NCBI GenBank assembly: GCA_015501585.1
Contig: JADNRY010000767.1
Span: forward strand, 1-27,197
DNA length: 27,197 nt
DNA from: Rhodocollybia butyracea
Lineage: Eukaryota > Basidiomycota > Agaricomycetes > Agaricales > Omphalotaceae
Reading direction: 5' to 3'
Shown here: piece after piece, positions 18,785-27,197 of the stretch
How the letters are laid out: each line of letters begins with the position of its first letter
Position numbering within the stretch: position 1 is the stretch's first letter
The notes under the pieces: model-generated
What the model saw: the letters and a program-made list of their open reading frames with translations, nothing else
Told to the model about the DNA's origin: nothing
The model's database searches: none
Program-made: the position numbers and the translations under genes

Positions 18785-20602
18785 AATAACCAACATACCT
18801 TAACACCCCGATTCAAAACCTTTCTATCATTCATAAAGTTCAGCCGATGCATCTCTGCTTCTTCCCTCGTCAAAGTCCCTTCATAGGCGTACTCCCAGAT
18901 AATAGCAAGCAATTCTGGAGGGAGAGCCGTTCCCCCAGTCGAACGAAAGGATATTGCAGATATCAAGGCGAACATCGTAGGTTCATTGCAACTACGCATT
19001 TGCATCGGTACCTCGGTGGTTGTCAAGAGTTTTATGAATCGGTTATTCATTTTGTCGATACTAAATCCATGGTAAGTTTTATCCAGTGGTCGAGTGTCGT
19101 TGACGAGGAAGAAACAGAGCTAGAGAAGGAGCAAGTGAATACTTGATGTTCATCAAAGAATTGAATAACACAAAAAGGTACTTGCAATTTTTCTACTCGC
19201 AGCTTGATCTCCACCGGTAGAAGTGTTGGTAATTCGAGCAACCTTGTGCTAGGAAAGACATGAGTCAGAAGATCTATAGGCGGGATGTAGATACATACTT
19301 GAAGCCAAATGGGGAAGGAAAGCATTCTTCCGGTCCCATTGCCGCTGTTTGTCGTTGGCACCGTACCCAAATGAAAGGCGAGAGGCGCGTGGTTGAGATG
19401 GGAACAAGCTCTCCGGCCGCCCCATCGCGCGATTCCATTTCCCAGTCACTCGGATAATGATCTTCGCGTCCGTCATCGTCCCCATTATTCGTTCTGAATT
19501 TGAGTGAGAAATTATATATGCACATGTGGCAGATCCATCTGAATGCTGATAGAGAAAACTCTTACGCCTTGTGTGAGATCCCTGGGAGAGGGAAAGTCCA
19601 TGTTTGCGTCTCGAAACTTGCGAACCCTTAATCCTTCATCTCGTATAGAGCCAACGCTATCATAGTAGTAGATGACGGAGGCTACAATTTGCTCATGAGG
19701 CTGGAATAAGCTTTTCGGTGAGGCATAAGCAACGCAGAGAGCGGCTGGTCACCTACCATCCCTTCCATTTGCCATGACCCTTCATATTCTTGCCCAGGTG
19801 TCAGAACGTAATTAGCTGCCTTGAAGTAAAGATAAAATTAAAATTCGGTGTTTCGATTGAAAATAAATTTGAACAAGATGAGTACCTTCACTATGACTTT
19901 CATCTTCTTGCCCTTGTACATTTCCGAAGCAACAAATTCATCGCCAAGGTCATCAAAAGTCGTTTTGATGCGGTCTTCCTGAGCGATATCTCGTTGAAGC
20001 TGTTCTTTTGCTTGTTTCTCGGCGTGTCGTTGAGCATCCCATCCAGACGAATGCCCATCGAGAAACTGTGTCCACATTTGTCTCGTTAATCCGCGCCTAT
20101 TTTCAGAGACAAACTCCCGACGTTCCAGCCATCGTCCAACTATGAAACCATCCCCATCAAGGAGTAAGCATTTCGACAAACTCTAGAGAATACGAGGACA
20201 AACCAGATGGAGATTCATCCGCAATATACTCAGAACTCGTTTCCAACGTCTTTTCGAAGTGAGGCAGCGCAAGCAGAAACATTTTTTCAATCGCCCTGTA
20301 GAGGCCAGGATGTTGTTCGCGCGTGCCCAAACCATTGATGTATGAGTCGATATGAGCGTCCGTTCCGTCCGGGGATATTCTGAAGACGGACGGTATCCAA
20401 GCATACGAGGAGATCAAGTCTTGTGTGTATTTAGAAATTAATTTTGTATGAAACTTGTTATCTTTTCCAACGGGAGGAAGCTTAACATTTGACGAGGAGA
20501 CAGGAGTGACTCCGGCGATATATGGATCTATATGTCTCAAAAAGCGTTCACTGTAGTAGAGCAACAAGTAGGACTTACAAAGCGAGGGATGTACTAGATC
20601 TC
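18785..20602 (-). pseudogene. Truncated DUF4246 paralog 1
   Basis: Exons in order correspond to those of the neighbour at 20992-23585: DLVHPSLYPYIAGVTP, SSYAWIPSVFRISPDGTDAHIDSYINGLG, VGRWLERREF...MKVIVK, AANYVLTPGQEYEGSW, PHEQIVASVIYYYD, RMLSFPIWLQ, HKVARITNTSTGGDQAASRKI, LCFFLVNDT...LPPELLAIIWEYAYEGTLTREEAEMHR. Homology to paralog 2 stops at about 20602, a few bases inside an exon, so roughly the first 200 residues are gone. Further damage: CAC to CAA in SWHMEG (19769-19771) removes a probable metal ligand; about 4 bases are missing near 19367-19372, which shifts the frame; the acceptor CTACAG used by paralog 2 is lost; and the stop TGA reads TGG. Family membership is clear; function is almost certainly lost. 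Confidence 0.85.
19120..19185 (-). other. GC-AG intron in DUF4246 paralog 1
   Basis: The minus strand reads ...AAAATT|GCAAGT ... CTCTAG|CTCTGTTTC. Only the GC donor joins SRKI to LCFFLVND in the family reading frame. The same site and motif exist in paralog 2. Confidence 0.75.
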
Positions 20603-20991
20603 CGCTTGGTCGTGTGATCATGCTATTTGATGCTTCACCAATTATGTATAACCCATGAAAAATTGCTCACGCTGGGGGTTGTCCTAGGCAAATAACCCAA
20701 GGCCTCAATCCTTGGGTCTCCGACCTTACATACTTGGATTCTTTTTTGCGGCACGTTTGCCCATACTGTAGACGCCTGTGACTTTCGTTGCTGTACATAA
20801 CTTTATCTTTGTTTAAACATGGCAGACGACATGGCTAGATACACCAGATACACCAAAACACTACCAAGGTATCACTACATTTGAAAAAATATGCGTTGAT
20901 GATGGGGCCGGGATCTATATGTATCAGTGCTCGCACAAAGTGTAATAGTTCTGGCAAATAAAATGAGAATAAAGATGTGAGTCAAAAATAG
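20603..20991. other. Spacer between the two DUF4246 copies
   Basis: There is no coding frame. The last 70-80 bases (about 20915-20991) resemble the 3' flank of paralog 1 and the end of duplication copy A (CGCACAAAGTGT ... CAAAAATAGTCAACATACC). The remainder is unlike the rest of the window. A short direct repeat GATACACCA occurs twice near 20840-20860. Confidence 0.45.
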
Positions 20992-23585
20992 TCAACATAC
21001 CCCGTATGGGTTAACAGTACGATTCGAAACTTTCCTATCGTTCATTAAGCTGAGCCGATGCACCTCTGCCTCTTCTCTTGTCAAGGTTCCTTCAGAGGCA
21101 TACTGCCAGATGATAGCAAGCAGCTCTGGGGGGAGAACTGTTCCCCGGGTCAAACGAAAGGAGATTGCGGATATTAAGGCAAACATCGTAGGTTCGTTGC
21201 ATCTACGCATTTGCATCGGTACCTCGGAGGTTGTCAAGACGTTCATGTTTTTGGGAATACGGAGGTTAAATCCATGGTAATGAATGTCTGATGGTAGACT
21301 GTCATCAACGAGGAAGAAACATAGCTAGAGAAGGAGCAGTGAGCAGTGAGCGTTCAATAAAACATTAAAAATGCAAAAGCACTTGCAATTTTTCTACTCG
21401 CAGCACAATGTCCGCTGGTAGAACTGTTGTTAACTCGGGCGACCTTATGCTAAGAAAGGCACGGCGTGAGTCACAAGATCTTCAGATGCGAGAGGAGATA
21501 CACACTTGAAGCCAGTTGGGGAAAGAAAGCATTCTTCCGGTCCCATTACCACCTGGACAGATGTTTGTCGTTGGTACCGTACCTAACTCAATAAAAGACG
21601 GTAAACTCGTGGTTGAGATGGGAACCAATTCCCCATCCTGCAATTCCATTTCCCAATCACTAGGATAATGATATTCGTCTCCGTCATCGTCCCCATTATC
21701 CGCTGAGAATGTGAGTGAGAAAGTCTGTAGCAGATTCATTTGAATGCTGTCGAAGAAGGAAGATTAAAAAAATCCTACCTCATGTGTATAATCGTGGTCT
21801 TCAAGAGGAGGGAAGTCCTCATCTGAATCACGAAACTTGCGAAAACTCAACCCTCTGTCTTCAATGGGACTATCGGTATCATAGTAGTAGATAACGGAAG
21901 CTAAGATTTTCTCGTGAGGCTGGGGTAGGCTTTTTGGTGAGGCATAAACAATGCAGAGAGCAGCTGGTCACATACCATTCCTTCCATGTGCCACGAGCCT
22001 TCATATTCTTGCCCAGGCTTCAGGATATGATTAGCTGCCTGAATGAGGCAAATTCAGTAAATAAACTGACAACAGGGCAGGGGGCGGACCTTCACTATGA
22101 CCTTCATCTCCTTTCCTTTGTACTGATTAGAAGCCCCAAATTCATCGCCAAGATCATAGAAAGTTGTTTTGATGTGGTCTTCCTGAATGATATCTCGGCG
22201 AAGTCCCTCCTTTTCATCTTTCTCGTCGCGTTTTTGACCCTCCCATTCAGACGAATGTTCATGGAGAAACTGTGTCCACATTTGTCTTGTTAATGCACCC
22301 TCATATTCAACACTAAACTCCCGACGTTCCATCCATCGCCTGACTATGAAACCGTACCCGCCAAGCCATAAGCATTTGGACAAAAGTTAGAAAATGTGAC
22401 AACAGACCAGATGGAGAATATTCCGCCCTATACTCATAACTTGTTCTCAACGTCTTCTCAAAGTGAGGCAGCGCAAGCAAAAACATCTGTTCAATTACTC
22501 TAAAGAGGCCAGGATACTGCTCGCGTGTGCCCAACCCGTTGATGTACGACTCGATATGAGCATCCGTTCCGTCTGGGATATTCTGAACACAGACGGTATC
22601 CAAGCATACGAGGAGATCATGTTTTGGGAGTATTGAGTATGGAGTTGTGTATGGAACTTGTTTTCATTGCCAAAGGGAGGAAGCTTGACATTTGACGAGG
22701 AGACGGGAGTGATTCCGACAATATATGGATCTACAAGTCTCAAAAGCGTTCAATATAGAGCAGAGTAGAACATACAAAGCGAAGGATGTATTAAATCTTG
22801 GACCTAACCAATTCTATGATAAGAAGATAATAAGGAAAACAAGCGGATCGTACCTTCCCGAATGAACCAGGATGAAAGTCTCGAGGCTCCTTTGCTGCCA
22901 GAGCATCCAATTGGCGTATCAGCTGTATAAGAAACTGTATATAGCATATTCGAAAAAGAATATAGTCCTAACCTCTTGATGAAGAGCCTGTGGTACTAGA
23001 TCGTCCGAAACATAGACACCCAACCCGCTCTCTCTTAATTCTGGCTCCCGAAGAGCATACTTCGATCCTCGGGCATACTTCAGACTTTTCTTCAAGTTGT
23101 CGTCAATGCTGTTCAAGTGGAAATGCTCAAGAGAGCTATCTGTAGTACTAGTACCAGCAGCAGTCAGCGAGATCATATCACAATCCAACATTCTGATTGC
23201 TACAGCTGAACGCCGAAGTTCGCTTGTGAAGTATACGTTAACAATCGAAAATTCAGTAGAGTAATACTTAACAGACCTGACTGCCTCTAGAGCACGACCG
23301 GCGAGAACCTGGCTGTTTGGATCTGCAAGCTCCGCTTCAATCACCCACTTCAAAGCAATCTTTTCATCTAGAATCTTGGTTTGCCAGCCTTCTTTTTTGC
23401 GTACCGCTAGGCCAAACTGGGATAAATCTTCGTCAGTTATATTGTTGAGTTTCCACTTTGGAGTCCTGTCCTGAAATCCGAAAATTGACATTGCAGTTGT
23501 AGTGGAAAAAATCAACGCCTCGCGGCTCACACGATTCTCCCAGCCGGCCGCGTGCGCCTAATTGCCGAACTTGAGGCTGCTCCAT
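20992..23585 (-). CDS. DUF4246-family protein (paralog 2), near full length with one single-base deletion
   Basis: Exons resolved on the minus strand: 23222-22973, 22922-22854, 22803-22776, 22730-22408, 22343-22090, 22038-21976, 21919-21779, 21724-21506, 21449-21387, 21324-20992, plus one or two 5' exons (to about 23277; start 23585 tentative). Family landmarks: ITDEDLSQFG...EGWQTKILDEKIALKW; DFHPGSFGK-VQDLIHPSLYPYI; SYINGLG; MKVIVKAANHILKPGQEYEGSWHMEGMPHEKILASVIYYYD; RMLSFPNWLQHKV; SRKILCFFLVDD; LPPELLAIIWQYASEGTLTREEAEVHRLSLMNDRK. Expected length is about 660 residues, normal for the family. HxE in SWHMEG, the His of LQHKV and the Arg of SRKIL could form a 2-oxoglutarate/Fe(II) dioxygenase site (inference). 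Exon 22730-22408 lacks one base at 22575-22577 relative to paralog 1, shifting the frame. All other exon phases agree. Confidence 0.8.
21325..21386 (-). other. GC-AG intron in DUF4246 paralog 2
   Basis: This 62-nt intron begins GCAAGT and ends CTCTAG (minus strand), joining HKVARVNNSSTSGHCAASRKI to LCFFLVDDS in frame. The alternative GT three bases further on would shift the frame and lose the family motif. Confidence 0.8.
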
Positions 23586-24400
23586 TGGTAAGATACAGAG
23601 TTGTTGGGACATTGTAGGGCGTGGATGCAGAACGAGGCACTCTTTAAGCTGCAAGTACGTCTGAAGGAGCAGAGCAAGAGCTAGTAGCTACGCCCAAAGT
23701 AGTAGGCCTACAGTCAAAGATACACATGTACTCTACTGAATACTACTCATCTCTTCCGATAACCCTGAGTCTAATCTCTAATCCAACCAAGGCAGGTTGT
23801 GGTCCTCTTCATAAGCACTATTTCTATCTATCTGCTCATGGAATCTGGCACCAGATGCCTGCTAAAAAAATTTCACAACAGCCAAACCCAAAAAAAACCC
23901 TTGAAATCTGGCCCTATATCAAATCAAAGTACCTACTTTGACACTTTTTTTCATGGCTCTACACGGTCATGGGACACAAGGTTAGTAGAAGGTAGATACT
24001 ATTAGCCTTTATACTCTATGGCATATGCTCGTCAAAAAATAACACTACTTCTTGCACTAATTTGAGGTCCGCAGGTAGGTATTGGGTAGTAGCAAGGGTA
24101 GTAGGTACTTGTAGAGATCCGTTCGACTTTGAAACACGAAGGTCTGGGGCTATTGATTGTGAAGAGAAGATTCTACAGATTAGGGTGATTCGACAGTGAG
24201 CATGGAAACCCGATATCGTCGAGCACTCGGCATTGGATGGTCGCGTTGTCTTTGGAGACTTTACGCTGTATGGCCGTAACCGCAGCGTAACCATATAGCT
24301 ATGGTACGCGCCGACTCACATTATCTACGAGGCTATTAAGCGCCTATCACATGATGGGCGCGTGCAGGTGATTGAGGCTGTTTGTTGATTCTGCTGTAAC
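23586..24400. other. Upstream flank of DUF4246 paralog 2, no gene seen
   Basis: This stretch contains only short overlapping open frames. It is rich in TAGTAG/CTACTA and GTACCT-like words (for example 24060-24110) without a regular period. The first few hundred bases are presumably the promoter of the minus-strand DUF4246 gene, whose start is not securely placed. Confidence 0.4.
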
Positions 24401-25518
24401 CTGCTCTTCTACCACCCCTAGCACTTTCCTTAAGGTCTTGCTTTTCATCGGTATGTCTTACTTTTTCTGTATCGGCGCTCTTTCACAATCTTATACTATC
24501 TCTCTTGCAGTCTATAGCTGAAAATTGCAGAGAGTCCGGCTGGCTCCAGTGCCACCTTTGTCTAAGAACGCTGTGACTGTTCGGGGACACGCCGTCCCTC
24601 TATCATGTTGGTCGTTAGGGCTTAGGGCTTTGGCTACAGGTGGGTTTCTATTCTTTCTTCTTAATGAATGGCTCGCTTACCTTCAGTTTTGGCTCAGCCA
24701 GTTCACTTCCTCTGCCGCCAACGATCGACTATCTTGGAAAGGCCTCGCTCAAGAACCCGGGGTTTTTTTGACTCAACGTTGCGCCACCTCAGCCGACGGT
24801 GCTCTCCACTACAACCTGTAAGTCACCTATCTGCTCTACTACCTGTACTAATCCTCGACCTTGTCTTACAGCTACATTACAGTGTTCTTGTCCAGCCGGC
24901 TTAGCGTGTTTCGTTCCTCTCAAGGCGGGCTTTTCATTTGAGATCTGCACATGGACCCGATTACAGCCTGTAAGTCCCGTCCTTCAGCTCGGAAAAGGGT
25001 TTTTTTGTATGCTTCGTTACGCTCTACCCCAAGGGCGTCATCTGGGTCGACATTGAGGCATATTTTCGAGTTTTAGGGCGGACTCTTCTTCGTTTTTCTC
25101 CTGCTGACTCTCTTAATCAAGAATCACAGCTCGTCTCGTCAGATATTCAATTTTTGTAAGTCTATTTTGCCGTATTTTCTGCCTACAGCAAAGAACAGAA
25201 TCCATACGCTACTGGGGCTACGTTCTACCCCAAGGGTGTGGTCTTGGTTGCTCTCAGTTTCTGTTTCGGGTCTGTGGGCAAAGAATCGCAATTATATTAT
25301 ATTCTTTTTACTGATTGTCCTTGACAGGCATGGTTACATTTTTGCGGACGGTACATTTAGCCCTAAGCTCTGGTTCGTGCTTTTGCTGACCTATTTTTTA
25401 CAGCACGTCGGCAAGACTCCGATGACCACACTGAATTATCGAGCAAATTCATGAACCCGGGTTTTTCATTTTCAGAAAGCAGTAGAACCTAGGAGCAGAG
25501 TTTATCGAGTACACTCCC
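24401..25518. other. Gene-poor stretch with intron-like blocks, possible relic
   Basis: Several segments look like fungal splice signals (GTATGT...GCAG near 24450-24510, GTAAGT...ACAG near 24820-24871). A phrase CTACCCCAAGGGYGT occurs twice (25023-25037 and about 25224-25238). No continuous frame or domain emerges when the blocks are read in any phase. It may be a decayed gene or transposon leader; I assign nothing. Confidence 0.3.
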
Positions 25519-25767
25519 TTGGAATCTCCTCACCCTGCCCTGTCGAAGCGACCTTCTCAGCTGCCGGAACAAAGCACAAACCACTGCTCAGTCACTGTGG
25601 AGGAAGCTCCTGACCCCGATACACCACATATTCCTCTCTCGCCCTCCGGTACTTTGGACACACCATCGAATCCAGCACAGTCACACAAGCATCAAGTGCG
25701 CGCAGCCAAACGTCGACTCGCAAAAGTCTCGGATCATACAAGTAGCCACCAAAATTGGGGCGATTAG
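25519..25767 (+). CDS. Possible Ser/Pro-rich coding fragment
   Basis: An open stretch, without an ATG of its own, reads (N)LGAEFIEYTPLESPHPALSK ... VEEAPDPDTPHIPLSPS ... VRAAKRRLAKVSDHTSSHQNWGD and stops at 25767. The composition is typical of a disordered acidic-to-basic protein segment rather than random translation. It could be an exon or a relic of a gag-like transposon protein. No homologous domain is recognised. Confidence 0.25.
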   Translation: MESPHPALSKRPSQLPEQSTNHCSVTVEEAPDPDTPHIPLSPSGTLDTPSNPAQSHKHQVRAAKRRLAKVSDHTSSHQNWGD

Positions 25768-26340
25768 GTATCGGCTAACATGTATCTGACTTGACCAGTT
25801 CCAAGTGCCCCTAGTTTGTCTGCCCAAGCATTTCGGAGCATGATTTTAGGTCTAACGGTAAATCTCCACAAGCATCCTTGTAGACAACTAACTCGGTCTG
25901 CTCTTAAATGTTCAACTCGGATGCTTATGGGCTCAGATATACTGTACAAATATAATTCCCTCGTTCCAGCCTGCACATGACCGTGACTTCAATATACGCT
26001 TGTTCTGCCAAGGTTTTGCTACTGAATATACTATATCACTTCCGGGAGGAAATGACTTGAATACATTTGCCTGAACAGTAATTACAACATATTAGTGCCA
26101 CTTGTAATTCAAGCAGGCCTTCTTGCCAAGCGATTCCTCGGGTTTGGGGTCGATCTTACACGTTTCTGACTTGCTACACCTGTCTGACTGGACACACTTG
26201 CTGATCAGTTTCTGACTGTTTGCGACGTGCAACTCTACTCCTGGGCCGCGGTAACTTTTCCATCCAACGATGAGTCTAGTCCACCCCGCAGCGCACTCTA
26301 TTTATGAGGCCAATCGGCTCTGGAGGGAGGATTGTGTGTA
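25768..26340. other. Spacer without a gene
   Basis: I find no supported coding region. Short imperfect repetitions of TTTCTGACT/TGTCTGACT occur near 26160-26220. The tandem-repeat block follows. Confidence 0.4.
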
Positions 26341-26356
26341 TACTAGGTTCTGGAAC

Positions 26357-26760
26357 GAGGCCTTGCCTCTGGAGGAGAATTGTAACTATATCCACTGCGG
26401 GGGGCACCTCTGTAACATGAACATGTGTAACACCTCTGAGGTAAGGCCTAGCCTCTGGAGGAGGAGGATTGTGACTATATCCACTGCGGGGGGCACCTCT
26501 GTAACATGAACGTGTGTAACACCTCTGAGGTAAGGCCTAGCCTCTGGAGGAGGAGGATTGTGACTATATCCACTGCGGGGGGCACCTCTGTAACATGAAC
26601 GTGTGTAACACCTCTGAGGTAAGGCCTAGCCTCTGAGGGAGGATGATTGTAACTATATCCACTGCTGGGGGCACCCCTGGAGCATGAACGTGTGTAACAC
26701 CTCTGAGGTAAGGCATATCCCCTGAGGGAGGAGGATTTCACTATTGCCGCTGCGGGAAGG
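26357..26760. repeat. 89-bp tandem repeat (minisatellite), about 4.5 units
   Basis: The word ACTATATCCACTGC recurs at 26385, 26474, 26563 and 26652, exactly 89 bp apart, with a degenerate fifth unit at 26740 (88 bp). Units 2 and 3 are almost identical (GAGGTAAGGCCTAGCCTCTGG ... GTAACATGAACGTGTGTAACACCTCT), while the outer units diverge. Beyond 26760 the pattern decays into shorter GGAAGGCCTGGCC-type repeats up to about 26830. Because 89 is not a multiple of three, the block is unlikely to be selected as protein-coding. Confidence 0.92.
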
Positions 26761-26898
26761 CCTGGCCCCTTGGGGAGGATTGTTTCCATTGCCTCTGCGG
26801 GAGGCCTGGCCTCTTGGGAAGGAGAATAATAAGTATCGGCACTTGATGGAGAATGAAAATTAGGATGAGAATTAGAGCCAAAGCTATCACGGTTGCGC

Positions 26899-27197
26899 TC
26901 AGAGGTAGGGGCTCCGGAGGAAGGACGCGATCTCTGTGGTGGTCGGGGTATTTGGGGAGGAGGGACTCGGAGGAAAGAGAAGGGGATCTGGGGGAGAACT
27001 GGAATCTTGCTCCTGAAATCTATAGTTGGGAGTGTGGATAATAGCGGGGGGAGTAGGGGCTCTGGGGAGAGAACTGTAGTCAACGCTAGCCTCAGAATCT
27101 GTGTCCTCGGTAGGACGGAGGACAGGAGGATTGTTACGGCGCTCCAACTGAGAATTGGCCTCGACGGAATTAAAGGGCTGAGGAAGGGCCTTGACAC
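26899..27197 (-). CDS. Possible 3' part of a Pro/Ser-rich protein, cut by the window edge
   Basis: A frame open from the right edge reads VKALPQPFNSVEANSQLERR ... PTEDTDSEASVDYSSLPRAPTPPAII ... SSSPPDPLLFPPSPSSPNTP ... FLRSPYL and stops at 26899. The acidic, Pro/Ser/Thr-rich composition resembles the disordered parts of fungal regulatory proteins or retrotransposon gag proteins, but no diagnostic motif (zinc knuckle, protease, reverse transcriptase) is present. A competing longer frame on the same strand (26475-27197) runs through the minisatellite and looks less natural. Confidence 0.35.
   Translation of the reverse strand, partial: VKALPQPFNSVEANSQLERRNNPPVLRPTEDTDSEASVDYSSLPRAPTPPAIIHTPNYRFQEQDSSSPPDPLLFPPSPSSPNTPTTTEIASFLRSPYL

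Larger units (their letters stand above)
16561..18800. repeat. Segmental duplication, copy B
   Basis: Collinear with 10886-13417. It begins inside the intron, at the branch-point-like ACTAAC 25 nt before the acceptor, so the donor and everything 5' of it are absent. It continues through both last exons, the 3' flank (with a roughly 30-bp insertion near 17692), one decayed exon fragment and the paired 95-bp repeats. It then runs without a break into the DUF4246 pseudogene on the minus strand. Confidence 0.85.

Noticed and set aside
22313..22408. Acceptor failure in DUF4246 paralog 2 after SPSG
   Set aside because: At first the intron seemed to lack an AG matching one in paralog 1. A later CATAG acceptor, present in both copies, gives a common in-frame junction, so no defect is needed.
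24612..24632. Telomere-like TTAGGGC TTAGGGC words
   Set aside because: There are only two imperfect copies, without a run of TTAGGG, so this is not a telomere or interstitial telomeric array.
26475..27197. 240-codon open frame on the minus strand
   Set aside because: It runs through the 89-bp tandem repeat, reading successive units in different frames, and is low-complexity. The shorter frame stopping at 26899 looks more natural.

Overview
The window looks like nuclear DNA of a basidiomycete fungus, most likely an Agaricomycete. The genes are split by many short introns (about 45-80 nt, GT-AG with a few GC-AG). The recognisable families are an OPT oligopeptide transporter, a PWWP chromatin protein, a FunK1-type kinase and DUF4246 proteins. 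FunK1 and DUF4246 are typical fungal families, and FunK1 is especially expanded in mushrooms and relatives. I saw no convincing tRNA, rRNA, CRISPR or prokaryotic feature.

Layout. (1) 1-1736: no supported gene, apart from a TATA box just before the OPT gene. (2) 1737-5783 (+): a heavily interrupted OPT-family transporter with one apparent frameshift near its 3' end. (3) 5784-7857: non-coding, with a 242-bp element bounded by inverted repeats (6435-6676). (4) 7858-9314 (-): an intact four-exon PWWP protein with a GC-AG intron. It is divergent, across a 354-bp promoter region, from (5) 9669-11917 (+), a protein with a Tyr/Pro-rich tail and four predicted membrane helices that I do not recognise. 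(6) 11918-13417: decayed copies of the last exon of gene 5. (7) 13441-13954: a direct repeat just upstream of (8) a FunK1-like kinase at 14093-15583. (9) 16561-18800: a second copy of 10886-13417, so the membrane-protein gene reappears as a 5'-truncated, frameshifted pseudogene. (10) 18785-20602 (-) and 20992-23585 (-): two tandem DUF4246 genes, the first a truncated pseudogene, the second nearly full length with one single-base deletion. (11) 23586-27197: gene-poor, repeat-rich DNA with an 89-bp minisatellite and a possible partial Pro/Ser-rich coding region running off the right edge.

The 10.9-23.6 kb part is a segmental duplication array. The ancestral unit seems to have been the four-helix gene (+) convergent with a DUF4246 gene (-), and different copies lost different parts. 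The kinase sits between the two membrane-gene copies. The OPT transporter and the PWWP gene look like ordinary single-copy genes. Several otherwise conserved genes carry single-base indels, often in 3-4 base homopolymers, so assembly error and true decay must be separated. The best candidates for something undescribed are the four-helix protein family with its duplication partner DUF4246, and the GC-AG introns at conserved positions.
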